Assembly: GCA_903847975.1 (NCBI GenBank)
Contig: CAINFC010000101.1
Span: 78,419 to 142,418 of the forward strand
DNA length: 64,000 nt
From: an uncultured Acidobacteriota bacterium
Lineage (GTDB): Bacteria; Acidobacteriota; UBA6911; CAINFC01
Direction of reading: 5' to 3'
Every line of letters starts with the position of its first letter. The first letter of the stretch is position 1. Shown piece after piece: positions 47,550 through 56,190 of this stretch. Position numbers and translations under genes: made by a program. The notes beneath the pieces were generated by a model. The model saw only the letters and a program-made list of their open reading frames with translations. It had not been told where the DNA came from and did no database searches.

Positions 47550-49367
47550 ATGCGTTTCGCGAGGTTCCACCGTGTCGTGCGTTGGGCTGCCGGGGTAGCG
47601 GCCTGCCTGCTCTTCCGCTTTATGGCGGCGTTTGCGGATCTGCCGCCCAGGGAGCAAAGCTCTCTGCCGGGAGCGGGCCAGGCCGTACGGATCTATTCCT
47701 GGACGGTGCAATCCGAAAACAATTGGGAGTATCCTTACTCCTTCCCGGTTTCCGTGCTGGGGCTGGAAGACGCCGGCGAGTTTGTCCCCCTGCTGGCAAT
47801 TGCCCTGGAGCCGCCGGCTGCCGGCAGCCCCGGGACCGACCGCTGGCTGGCAGTCTGGAACCTTAGCGAAATACCTCCCCGCTGGCACCAGCGGGTTCGC
47901 GCCCTCCTTCCGGCCCCGGGCCTGTCGGCCATACGGCGCCAGTCCAAAGGGGAGGCGGCCGCCGACCGCCTCCTGAAGCCGATGCTGACGGCAACCGATG
48001 CGGAAGGGCCTTGGGAAAAGAGAGTATCCCGCACGGTGATTCGCAAAGCGGCCGGGTGGGGCTGGCTGACCTCACTGGCCCAGATTCCGCTGCGCAGCTA
48101 CCTTCACTTCTGCGACGACCTGGATGAGCGGCGCTTTCTTCGGCTCTATACTCTGATCCGCATGTACGAGGAGGTGGCGCTGCGGCATCCCGCAGCGGAC
48201 TGGCTGTCGCCTGCCGGGTTGCTCGACTTGAAATGGCAGCTGCTGCGCAACCGCCGGCTGCTGGGCCCACTGGTTCCCCGGGAATCCAAAGCCGAAGTCG
48301 TCGAACGGTATGAGAGCCAGATGCGTACCCAGGCCGGAATGACGGCCTCCTTCCTGCACTCCCAGGCGGCCTTGTACGGTTTGAACTGCCGGGAGCTTTC
48401 CTTCGGCATACCCGGCCAGGTCCCGCTGGCCCGGGCGGTCCTGCTCAGTGTGCACTCTTCGGCGCAGGGTGGTCCTCACGCCCCATGGCCCGGTCGCAAT
48501 CCGTTCGATCTGCGCTACAACCCTTTTGCCCACCCCCAGGTCCGACAGTGGCTGAATCAGAATCCCGACGAAGACGTGCCGCTGGCCATCTACGTTTTGT
48601 GTAGCGACTTTCATCTCAAGCCGGTGCTGGCGGTTGACTTCTTCGACCCGGACAATGTCGGTGCCCGGCAATCGTCGGCCTTGTTGCGCATTCTCCTGGA
48701 GCACTGTGCAGCGGTCACCGGCATCCCATGGTCCTTCCGCGTGTTCAAGGATCTGGGCAGCTTCGCCATTCGGAAGAAGGACGTCTCCTGGTTTTCCCTG
48801 GCTTCCACTGCCTCGGGAGTCGAGTCCGTGCGCCTGTTTGCCGCCTTGCGCTGGGGAATGGACACCGACCTGAGCCAGCAGCTGGCCCGTTCCCTGGATC
48901 GTCTGGTGGCCAATCCCCTGGCCCTGGCCTCGACCCAGCAGACCCGGGTGGCGGTGCGCCAGTTCCACAGGCTGGTGAACTCCCGGGAAGAACATTTGTC
49001 GACGTTGCTGCGGCGGATTTTCGAGGACCGGATTCGCAGGGAATTCCGACTGGGATCGCGGGCGATTTACCGCCCGGACTATCAGGCCTACCAGGTACAG
49101 CGCCGGCTGGACTGGGCCAGGCACACGGTCGAAGAATTTGTCCGCACGAGCTCTCCGCCGGGCATTGACTGGGATAGAGTTCTGGCGGCCTGGGAGTCTT
49201 GGAGCGGCAGCGGGCTGGCGGATGGGGAAGGCAGCCGGATTCGATTCCTGCGGCGGCTGGATAGCCTTTATCCCGAAGAGGTTCCGGAGGTGTTCCGCCC
49301 GACCGTGTCCCGCCTTCTTTCGGAAGCTCCCTTGGCGCGTATCGCCGGAGGTCGCATCGCGCCGTGA
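47550..49367 (+). CDS. Exported protein of unknown function
   Basis: 605 residues from ATG 47550. The N-terminus MRFARFHRVVRWAAGVAACLLFRFMAAFADLPP in short form (basic region, hydrophobic core, FADL) looks like a signal peptide. The rest is a soluble protein with Arg/Trp-rich helices in the second half (IFEDRIRREFRLGSRAIYR) and no motif I recognise. Its stop overlaps the GTG start of the following alkaline-phosphatase-superfamily gene (GTGA), so the two probably make one functional unit. Another in-frame ATG lies at 47526. Confidence 0.72.
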   Translation: MRFARFHRVVRWAAGVAACLLFRFMAAFADLPPREQSSLPGAGQAVRIYSWTVQSENNWEYPYSFPVSVLGLEDAGEFVPLLAIALEPPAAGSPGTDRWLAVWNLSEIPPRWHQRVRALLPAPGLSAIRRQSKGEAAADRLLKPMLTATDAEGPWEKRVSRTVIRKAAGWGWLTSLAQIPLRSYLHFCDDLDERRFLRLYTLIRMYEEVALRHPAADWLSPAGLLDLKWQLLRNRRLLGPLVPRESKAEVVERYESQMRTQAGMTASFLHSQAALYGLNCRELSFGIPGQVPLARAVLLSVHSSAQGGPHAPWPGRNPFDLRYNPFAHPQVRQWLNQNPDEDVPLAIYVLCSDFHLKPVLAVDFFDPDNVGARQSSALLRILLEHCAAVTGIPWSFRVFKDLGSFAIRKKDVSWFSLASTASGVESVRLFAALRWGMDTDLSQQLARSLDRLVANPLALASTQQTRVAVRQFHRLVNSREEHLSTLLRRIFEDRIRREFRLGSRAIYRPDYQAYQVQRRLDWARHTVEEFVRTSSPPGIDWDRVLAAWESWSGSGLADGEGSRIRFLRRLDSLYPEEVPEVFRPTVSRLLSEAPLARIAGGRIAP

Positions 49368-51871
49368 CCCGTCGCTTCTGGCAATTCCCTTTTGCCCTCC
49401 GGCTGCTTGGCCTGTGCCTGCTCCTGCCGGGGTGGGCGGAAGGCGTCCGGTGCGGAGAGCTGTCGGAATCCCGGCTGGTGCTGATCAAGGTGGATGGCCT
49501 GCCGGGGCCTCTGCTGGAAGCTGTTCTGGATCCCGATGGGGCCGAAGCGGATCGCCTGCCCGCTCCGCACCTGTTCCGCCAGGCCTGCGCCCGCGCGCGA
49601 CAGATCAGCGGGAGAAGCATGCTGTTGCCTAATATCCATCATTACTTCGTGGAGCGCGGCCTGCGGGCCTGCCGCGTGGACAGCGCCACGCTGACTTTGT
49701 CGGTCCCTTCCTGGTCTCTGATCGACACCGGCCAGCCCAGTCTGGTCAAAACGAACGCCTATTTCAACCGGTTCGACGGCCGGCTGCTCAACTACCTGGA
49801 CCAGCTGCGTCAATCGATCACTCTGCTGACCAACGGAGCCGGACGGTCCGCGGCGCTGGCTCCTCTCGACCTGGTTGGCATTCCCATTGTCACCGACGCT
49901 TTTGCTCCCTCCCGGGTCTGGTCCTCTCTGCAGCCTTTGACCCGGCAGCCGCCGACGGAACAGCTGGCTGCGCTGGGCCGGCACCTGCTGTCCGGCAAAA
50001 ACCGCGGTTTCGACTGGTGGAAGGCGGCCCGCCGGCAGCTGGCGCGAATGGCTTACGGAGAGCCTTATCCCGAGATCTACGATGCTTCGCTGGCCGAGTT
50101 GGCGGCGGCCAGGCTGCTTCCCGGATCGCCGGCCGTGGACTGCGTCAGCCTGTTGCTGCCGGCCATCGATCACCAGTTCCACACGGATCCGGAATACGGA
50201 AACCTTCTGGCCCGCCTGATGCGCCTGGATGCCTGGATCGGCTCGATCCTGCAGGCTGCCTCCCGTGGCCCTCGGGGCCCGCGGACTCTGGCGGTTCTGC
50301 TTTCGGACCACGGATCCCGATTTGATCCGGTGCATTTCAATCATTCCTTTCCCATCAACCGGTGGCTGCGCGAATCCCAATTCGGTTCCCATAATGTGGT
50401 CTCTCCAGTCGCCGAAGACTTTTCCCACGCCTTCACGGTTCCCTCGTCGGGAGTGGATTTCAACCGGCTCTATGAAAGCGCGGCTTCCCCCTACGGCAAA
50501 CGAATTCCCGGCGGCGAATCCGGATACGCGACGGCCTTTACCGCCAACAACGGCAACGCCCGCTTCAGCGCTTTCCTGCGCCACACGGACTTGAACCGTT
50601 TGCACCTCCTGCTGCTGGAGGCCAAGCGCTGCCGCCGCTCCCCGGCCGCACTCCGCGCCATTGCGGCCGCCTACCGCGAGGTGCTGGCCGGCTGCCGGAC
50701 GTGGCTTGCTGCCGAGGTGCGGGAGGCCCGCCGCGCCGAGCGGGCTCTGCTGGAATTGGTTGCCCGCCTGGGCCTGGAAAGTCGCGGCCCGCGGGGAGAA
50801 GAAGCCCGCCGGCTGCAGTCCCAGGAGAGGCGCATCCGCGCCGTCCGCACCGCCCTGGAAGCCTTGCTTCAGACCGACCGGGAGGAGGAAGGATGGCTGG
50901 ACTGGGCGCGGCGCGATTTTGAGATATCCCGCCTGATTCCCAAAGGATATCTCGGACCGCCGAATACCCTGGCCGGGCTGCGCCGCTATGCGGTCGGATG
51001 GGTACGCCCACCCGTTCTGCGCTGGACCGGGGCAGACGAGCCGCTGGCCTTCCTCGACTACCCGGAACTGCTGACCTCTTTTCAGGCAGCCAGTGCCAGT
51101 TCATACGGGTCCCGGTATCCGTTTTCTTTTTTTGCGGCCTCCATGGCTCCGCCCTCCCTGGGGCGGGCGGCCCGCAGCGACATCGTCCAGGCTATCTGGA
51201 TCCGGCATGCCGCCTCCGGCCGGGAGCTGCTGCTGCTGGAAGCGGAAGGCGGGGAAATATCCCTGGAAAATCTCTCAGGGGAGGGCTGGCAGGAGCAGCT
51301 GGAGGCGGAGGAAAAAAAGGGGGTGGACTCCCCCTGGACCCTTGCCGGACGGGCCGGGCTGTACGGCAGGTGGATGACGCCCGCCCGCTGGTCGGAAGAA
51401 CTTTCCAATTCCCGCTGGGGACCCGCACCTGCCATTCTGGCCGACATCTGCCGTCCGAACTGGCGAAAATTTGCCGAGCGGACCGCCTTGAGCAGGCGGT
51501 TCCTTCCGGAGGAGGCCGAGCTGCGTAGAGAAGTGATCGCCTTCGATTTCAGCAGGCAGGTTCCTGATTTTCACGTCTGGACGGCAGACGGATGGAATGT
51601 CAATTCCAACAGCCACACTCCGGGCGGGATGCATGGGGGCTTGGATCGCCTGGAGACCCGACTGGTCTGCCTTTTCTGGGGCGGCAGCGAGCTTGGGCTG
51701 CGCCGGGGCGAGCGCCTGGACGAGCCCTACAGCTCGCTGGATATTCTCCCCACGGTACTGGATGCCCTGGGCATGCTTGGCCCGGGAAACGCGCCGTTAC
51801 CCCGAAGCGGGGCGCTGCCGGACGGCGCCTTTCCGTCATTGCCCGGGCGGGTTATGCCAATCCGCCGCTGA
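49364..51871 (+). CDS. Exported alkaline-phosphatase-superfamily (phosphodiesterase/sulfatase-like) protein
   Basis: 835 residues from a GTG that overlaps the previous TGA. A signal peptide (about 8-28) precedes LVLIKVDGLPGPLLE, the metal-binding Asp start of type I phosphodiesterases. VPSWSLIDTGQPS supplies a Ser/Thr nucleophile region, IDHQFHTDPEYG and VLLSDHGSRF further metal ligands, and SHTPGGMHGG the last His near residue 750. An insertion of about 300 residues with charged helices (375-620) sits between the metal sites. Likely a secreted phospho- or sulfo-hydrolase, substrate unknown. The translational coupling to the preceding exported protein suggests a complex. Confidence 0.8.
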   Translation: MTRRFWQFPFALRLLGLCLLLPGWAEGVRCGELSESRLVLIKVDGLPGPLLEAVLDPDGAEADRLPAPHLFRQACARARQISGRSMLLPNIHHYFVERGLRACRVDSATLTLSVPSWSLIDTGQPSLVKTNAYFNRFDGRLLNYLDQLRQSITLLTNGAGRSAALAPLDLVGIPIVTDAFAPSRVWSSLQPLTRQPPTEQLAALGRHLLSGKNRGFDWWKAARRQLARMAYGEPYPEIYDASLAELAAARLLPGSPAVDCVSLLLPAIDHQFHTDPEYGNLLARLMRLDAWIGSILQAASRGPRGPRTLAVLLSDHGSRFDPVHFNHSFPINRWLRESQFGSHNVVSPVAEDFSHAFTVPSSGVDFNRLYESAASPYGKRIPGGESGYATAFTANNGNARFSAFLRHTDLNRLHLLLLEAKRCRRSPAALRAIAAAYREVLAGCRTWLAAEVREARRAERALLELVARLGLESRGPRGEEARRLQSQERRIRAVRTALEALLQTDREEEGWLDWARRDFEISRLIPKGYLGPPNTLAGLRRYAVGWVRPPVLRWTGADEPLAFLDYPELLTSFQAASASSYGSRYPFSFFAASMAPPSLGRAARSDIVQAIWIRHAASGRELLLLEAEGGEISLENLSGEGWQEQLEAEEKKGVDSPWTLAGRAGLYGRWMTPARWSEELSNSRWGPAPAILADICRPNWRKFAERTALSRRFLPEEAELRREVIAFDFSRQVPDFHVWTADGWNVNSNSHTPGGMHGGLDRLETRLVCLFWGGSELGLRRGERLDEPYSSLDILPTVLDALGMLGPGNAPLPRSGALPDGAFPSLPGRVMPIRR

Positions 51872-51999
51872 GACTTCCCGGCCCTTTGCCTTTCCTTTGG
51901 TATCGGGGTCTCGGTCGGGCAGGGAAACCAGGAGAAAGGAAACGGGGTAATATTCCAGGGAAGTGATCCGTTTCGGGAATTCACAACCAGGAGGAACGT

Positions 52000-52938
52000 A
52001 TGCGAAAAATCTTTGCGGCATTCGGGGCGGTAAGACAGCATGGAGATGAGAGTCGAAAAACATTCTTGGGGATTCTGCTTTTATCCGCACTGACCATTCC
52101 CGGATTTCTGCCGGCCGGCTTTGCGCAGCCGGCGGCGGCTCCCGGTCCGGCGGCCGAAGATTGGATTCAGCTTTTCAACGGCCAGGACCTCAGCGGCTGG
52201 ACTCCCAAGATCACCGGCTACGCCTTGGGAGAAAATTTCGGCAATACCTTCCGTGTCGAAAACGGTATATTGAAGGTGTCCTATGACCAGTACGGCCCGT
52301 TCAACAACCGATTCGGCCACCTGTTTTACAAGGACCGCTTTTCCTACTACCGGCTTGCTGTGGAATACCGCTTTACCGGCGAACAGTGCCCCGGCGGCCC
52401 CAGCTGGGCTTTCCGCAACAGCGGAGCCATGATTCACGGCCAGCCCGCCGACACCATGACCAAAGACCAGGACTTTCCCATTTCCATCGAGGTGCAGCTG
52501 CTCGGCGGCCCCGGCACCGGAACGCGCACCACCGCCAATTTGTGTACTCCGGGAACGCATGTGGTTCGGAACGACAGACTTTTCACCACCCACTGCCTCA
52601 ACTCGAATTCAAAGACCTACCACGGCGACCAGTGGGTGCGCATGGAAGTCGAAGTTCACGGCAGCGGGACGATCCAGCATCGGGTCGATGGGGATACCGT
52701 CCTGGCCTACGAAATGCCGCAAATCGGCGGGGGCAACGTCTCCCATTCCGATGCGCGGACCAAGCAGGACGGAGAGCTGCTGTCGGGCGGATCCATCAGC
52801 CTGCAGTCGGAAAGCCACCCGGTGGAATTCCGCAAGGTCGAGCTGCTCAACCTGGCGGGTTGCATGGACCCCAAGGCTTCCAATTACAAGCCCTGGTTTA
52901 TCAAGGCGGAGAATGCCGGCTGTGCCTACGGCCGATAG
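52000..52938 (+). CDS. Secreted DUF1080 protein
   Basis: 312 residues. Long leader with hydrophobic core LGILLLSALTIPGFLPAGFAQ. The DUF1080 domain begins IQLFNGQDLSGWTPK and contains RNSGAMIHGQ and SIEVQLLGG, the expected concanavalin-like blocks. The C-terminal tail NLAGCMDPKASNYKPWF with a late Cys matches the small GCxDPxAxNY motif found at the end of some secreted proteins. AGGAGG precedes the ATG. Paralogue of the first gene in the window, but distinct enough to suggest a different substrate. Confidence 0.88.
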   Translation: MRKIFAAFGAVRQHGDESRKTFLGILLLSALTIPGFLPAGFAQPAAAPGPAAEDWIQLFNGQDLSGWTPKITGYALGENFGNTFRVENGILKVSYDQYGPFNNRFGHLFYKDRFSYYRLAVEYRFTGEQCPGGPSWAFRNSGAMIHGQPADTMTKDQDFPISIEVQLLGGPGTGTRTTANLCTPGTHVVRNDRLFTTHCLNSNSKTYHGDQWVRMEVEVHGSGTIQHRVDGDTVLAYEMPQIGGGNVSHSDARTKQDGELLSGGSISLQSESHPVEFRKVELLNLAGCMDPKASNYKPWFIKAENAGCAYGR

Positions 52939-53018
52939 CCTTTGCGAGGTCCCGCAAGAGGCGGAACGGGACCGCTGTCCCGGAGCACAGAGCCCCCACG
53001 GGGATGTCAGGCCATGAC

Positions 53019-53060
53019 AAACCGGTAAAAAAGTCTCACACCATCTCCTGGCGACAAGCC
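53019..53060 (+). repeat. Partial copy of the dispersed repeat (left tag only)
   Basis: ACCGGTAAAAAAGTCTCAC (53020-53038) and TGGCGACAAGCC match the left part of copy 4. A small hairpin TGTCA/TGACA precedes it at 53005-53019. The palindromic core is absent. It lies in the 212-bp gap before the Cache-domain gene. Confidence 0.5.
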
Positions 53061-53150
53061 CCACCGCCTTCTGCGCTTGATTTTGGCGGTTGGTTCGGAT
53101 AAATTAGACTTGTAACATTAATACAAACCACCATTCCCACGAAATAGATC

Positions 53151-54005
53151 ATGATTCATCGAATTGCCCTTCTGCTTCTCCTTGTGCTTTTACCGGCTTT
53201 CCCGACGGCCAGACTGCGGGCGCAGAGTACCGAGGAATCCTCGGTGCACCTGTTGCCGCTGGCCGTCCTGGGCAATGGCTGGGACACCGGGATTACGGTC
53301 GTCAACACCGGCTCGCAGGCGCTTAAAATAGCCCGCTTGGTTCTCTACGGCGCCGACGGCTCTTCCCGGACTCTGAGCTGCAGCGGTTGCCTGATCCCTG
53401 CGCGCGGGCGGTTTTCCCGGTTGCTGTCGGAATTTGTGAAAGATGCGGCCAACGGTACGCTGGAAATCACCATCGCCGGAGCGGGGGCCCGGCAGGCGCT
53501 CTGCTATCAGGGCCTTTATTCCGGCGATGCCCGCCAGTTCGACGTTCTGGCGGCCAAGGATCTTTCCACCCAATCAGTCATGGATTTGGAGACCGCCAAG
53601 CAGGTAGCCGCGGCTTCGGTGCACACCGCTGCCGTGGGCCTGGCGGCGGCAATGAAAGCCTTGCCCACAACCCAGGAGCGGATCAGCCTGATTCGGACCT
53701 TTATTGATCCGATCCGCTTCAACCCGGACCGCCTGGGGTACTTCTACGTTTACGATTACAACTGCATCAGCATCGCCCACGCCACCCAGAAGGACCTGGT
53801 CGGCCAGGACCTCAGCAATTATCAGGATACCAAAGGAAAGTACGTGATACGCGAGCTCGCTCTGGCGGCCAGGAACGGCGGGGGCTACGTGGAGTTCTAC
53901 TGGGTAAAGCCAGGCGCAACCGGGGAGTACCGTAAGCTCGGCTATGTTGAGCCGATCCCCGAAACTCCTTATTTCATCGGCAGCGGCGTCTACCTTCCCG
54001 AATAG
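53151..54005 (+). CDS. Secreted protein with C-terminal Cache domain
   Basis: 284 residues. Signal peptide (about 1-25, LRAQS). Residues 30-120 form an Ig-like or NEW-type beta region (VHLLPLAVLGNGWDTGITVVNTG). Residues about 165-284 are a single Cache domain: DRLGYFYVYDYNCISIAHATQKDLVGQDLSNYQD and YVEFYWVKPG match the sCache_2 ligand-binding fold. No membrane anchor or output domain is attached, so it is a free periplasmic sensor or binding protein. It precedes the cyclic-nucleotide-binding gene by 56 bases and may signal together with it. Confidence 0.82.
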   Translation: MIHRIALLLLLVLLPAFPTARLRAQSTEESSVHLLPLAVLGNGWDTGITVVNTGSQALKIARLVLYGADGSSRTLSCSGCLIPARGRFSRLLSEFVKDAANGTLEITIAGAGARQALCYQGLYSGDARQFDVLAAKDLSTQSVMDLETAKQVAAASVHTAAVGLAAAMKALPTTQERISLIRTFIDPIRFNPDRLGYFYVYDYNCISIAHATQKDLVGQDLSNYQDTKGKYVIRELALAARNGGGYVEFYWVKPGATGEYRKLGYVEPIPETPYFIGSGVYLPE

Positions 54006-54061
54006 CCGCGACTCGTTCCGGGGGGCTCCCTCCGGCCGCCGGCAGCAAAAGAATAGAGGAC

Positions 54062-54574
54062 ATGCGGAACCATCGAGAGATGCCGGAGGGTTTTGAGCTG
54101 ATTGGAGGAGGGACCAGCTGCATGGTGGAATTGCCTTCCCTGATCCTGGAGGCGCCGATGTTCTCGGATCTGACTTATCGGGAAGCGGAAACCCTGGCGC
54201 GGCACATGCAGGTTTACAGGGCGGAAAAGGGAGTGGTCATTTTTCGCGAAGGGGAGCCCAGCGACTACCTGTTCCTGCTTCTTTCCGGCCGAGTGGACAT
54301 CGCCAAGACCGACCAGTCGGCGGAGTCCAAATCGTTTGCCGCCATCGGGCCCGGGAAAATATTGGGAGAGATGTCCATGGTGGACGGCGAGTGCCGCTCG
54401 GCAACCTGCTCGGTTCTGGAAAGCGCCACCCTGGCCGTGCTGCTGCATGAGAGCTTTCTGTTGCTGGTGAAAACCTCGCCGATGCTGGGTTACAAAATCC
54501 TGCTGCACATCGCCCGGCAGCTCAGCCAGCGGCTGCGCCACACCAGCAGCCTGCTGGTCGACTACCTCCCCTAG
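54062..54574 (+). CDS. Cyclic-nucleotide-binding protein (CRP-like sensor domain only)
   Basis: 170 residues. The cNMP-binding fold is evident: LARHMQVYRAEKGVVIFREGEPSDYLFLLLSGRVDI and the phosphate-binding cassette ILGEMSMVDGECRSATCSVLES. It has no DNA-binding helix-turn-helix; a helical tail ends the protein. It is likely a stand-alone cAMP/cGMP sensor that acts by protein contact. Its stop overlaps by four bases the end of the convergent cyclase gene, making a genetic pair of messenger maker and reader. Confidence 0.85.
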   Translation: MRNHREMPEGFELIGGGTSCMVELPSLILEAPMFSDLTYREAETLARHMQVYRAEKGVVIFREGEPSDYLFLLLSGRVDIAKTDQSAESKSFAAIGPGKILGEMSMVDGECRSATCSVLESATLAVLLHESFLLLVKTSPMLGYKILLHIARQLSQRLRHTSSLLVDYLP

Positions 54575-56160
54575 CCTCCGCCCGCTTCCGGCTCCCGCTG
54601 CACAACCCGGAAGACCCGCAGCGGGGCGCTGATGCCCTTCAGGCTGGCCAGCCCGAGGTCCTCCATGGGGAATCGGCTGCCAACCTGCTCCCGGGTGCTC
54701 TCGCCGATCAGGATGTCCCCGGGCTGTGCCATGCCGCTCTCCAGGCGGAAAGCCACATTTACCGGGCTTCCCAGGACCGTGTATTCCAGGCGCCGCTCCG
54801 AGCCGATATCCCCGACGATGGCCCGGCCGCTGTTGATACCGATGCGCATGCGCAGCGGCTCCGGGAAAATGCCGATGCGGTTCATCTCCCGCAGGGTATG
54901 GCACATTTCCAGGGCGGCCTGAACCGCGCGCAGGGCGTGGTCTTCCTGGTCGATCGGCGCTCCGAAAATGGCCATGACGGCGTCCCCGATGTACTTGTCG
55001 AGCGTCCCCTCGTATTGAAAGATGATCTCGGTCATGGCCGAAAAAAAGGTGTTCAGGATATGGGCTACCTCGGTGGGCTTCTGTCTTTCGCTGAACGGGG
55101 TAAAGCCGCTGAGGTCTGCCACCAGTATGGAAATGTCTTTTTCCTCTCCCAGGCCGAAGGATTCCAGGCCCGAATCCAATATCGAACGGATTACGGCCGG
55201 CGAGTGATAGCGCTGCAGCTGCTCCCGGATATTTTTTTCCTTGTCCATTTCCTCCCGCAGCCGGGACTGGGAAATGGCCACCGCGGAAATGACCCCGATG
55301 GTGGAAAGCAGCTCCAGGTCCTTTTCCTGGAAAGCTCCCTCCTGCGAGCGGCTGTCGACATAGATCACTCCGATGACCTGTTCTTCGTCCCACAGCGGGA
55401 CGCACATGCAGGAGCGGATCTGCTGGGCGACGATGCTGGTGCCGAACTCGAAGCGCTGGTCTTTCATGGCGCTGGTGGATAGAACGGCTACCCCCTCCCG
55501 AACCACCTGGCCGACGATGGTCCGGGAATAGCGTCCCTGCTCCGCAGCAGGCAGAAGAGGCGAATCGCGGTGCTTGACGACATAAGGCGTGGGTTCCGGG
55601 GATGTCGGGCTGCACAGCATCAGCAGCCCCCGGTCGGCGTGGAGGTATTCGAAAACGAAATCCATTACCCGCGACAGGACGGTGTTCAGGTCCCGGGAGG
55701 CGATCAGCGATTTGGCAGCCTCGAAGATGACCCGAACGGTTTCCGCGGCATCCCTGCCGGCCAGGCGATGCATTGCCTCCTGTGTGAAAAGGCCGGCGGA
55801 AACGGGAATGGAGATGGTATTCGAATAGTCCGGCTCCCGGTCGTCCCCATTGGAAAGGGCCGGCGAAGAAGGATTCCGGTAGAAAAGCCGGAAGGAGCCC
55901 AGGGCTACTTCGTCCCCGTCCCGCAGCAGCTGCCGCCCCACGGTTTTCTGATTGACCCGCAATCCGTTGGCGCTTTGCAGGTCTTCGATCCAGTAGTGTT
56001 CCCCCTCACGGCTCAATCGGGCATGCCGTCGCGAGACCTGGGGAAAGGGCAGAACGATATCGCATTCCGCGGAGCGGCCCAGGTAGAGGGTCGGCTGCGG
56101 AAGCGGGATCTGCCGGGGGTTGTCCGGGTCGGGAATTTCCAGAAAGGGGGTGGGGCTCAT
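54571..56160 (-). CDS. FHA-GAF-class III nucleotidyl cyclase
   Basis: 529 residues. FHA domain (about 20-95: LYLGRSAECDIVLPFPQVSRRHARL, the GR...SRRH phosphothreonine-binding pattern), GAF domain (about 150-310), short coiled linker, then class III cyclase catalytic domain (about 340-525) with metal Asp in ILVADLSGF and in DKYIGDAVMAIFGAP, plus GINSGRAIVGDIGSERRLEYTVLG. Intact metal sites predict cAMP (or cGMP) synthesis. FHA at the N-terminus implies control by a Ser/Thr kinase, GAF by a small ligand. No membrane segment. Lies tail-to-tail with the cNMP-binding gene. Confidence 0.9.
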   Translation of the reverse strand: MSPTPFLEIPDPDNPRQIPLPQPTLYLGRSAECDIVLPFPQVSRRHARLSREGEHYWIEDLQSANGLRVNQKTVGRQLLRDGDEVALGSFRLFYRNPSSPALSNGDDREPDYSNTISIPVSAGLFTQEAMHRLAGRDAAETVRVIFEAAKSLIASRDLNTVLSRVMDFVFEYLHADRGLLMLCSPTSPEPTPYVVKHRDSPLLPAAEQGRYSRTIVGQVVREGVAVLSTSAMKDQRFEFGTSIVAQQIRSCMCVPLWDEEQVIGVIYVDSRSQEGAFQEKDLELLSTIGVISAVAISQSRLREEMDKEKNIREQLQRYHSPAVIRSILDSGLESFGLGEEKDISILVADLSGFTPFSERQKPTEVAHILNTFFSAMTEIIFQYEGTLDKYIGDAVMAIFGAPIDQEDHALRAVQAALEMCHTLREMNRIGIFPEPLRMRIGINSGRAIVGDIGSERRLEYTVLGSPVNVAFRLESGMAQPGDILIGESTREQVGSRFPMEDLGLASLKGISAPLRVFRVVQREPEAGGG

Positions 56161-56190
56161 GGCGGCCGGTTTCTCGCGGATGCCTCGTTC

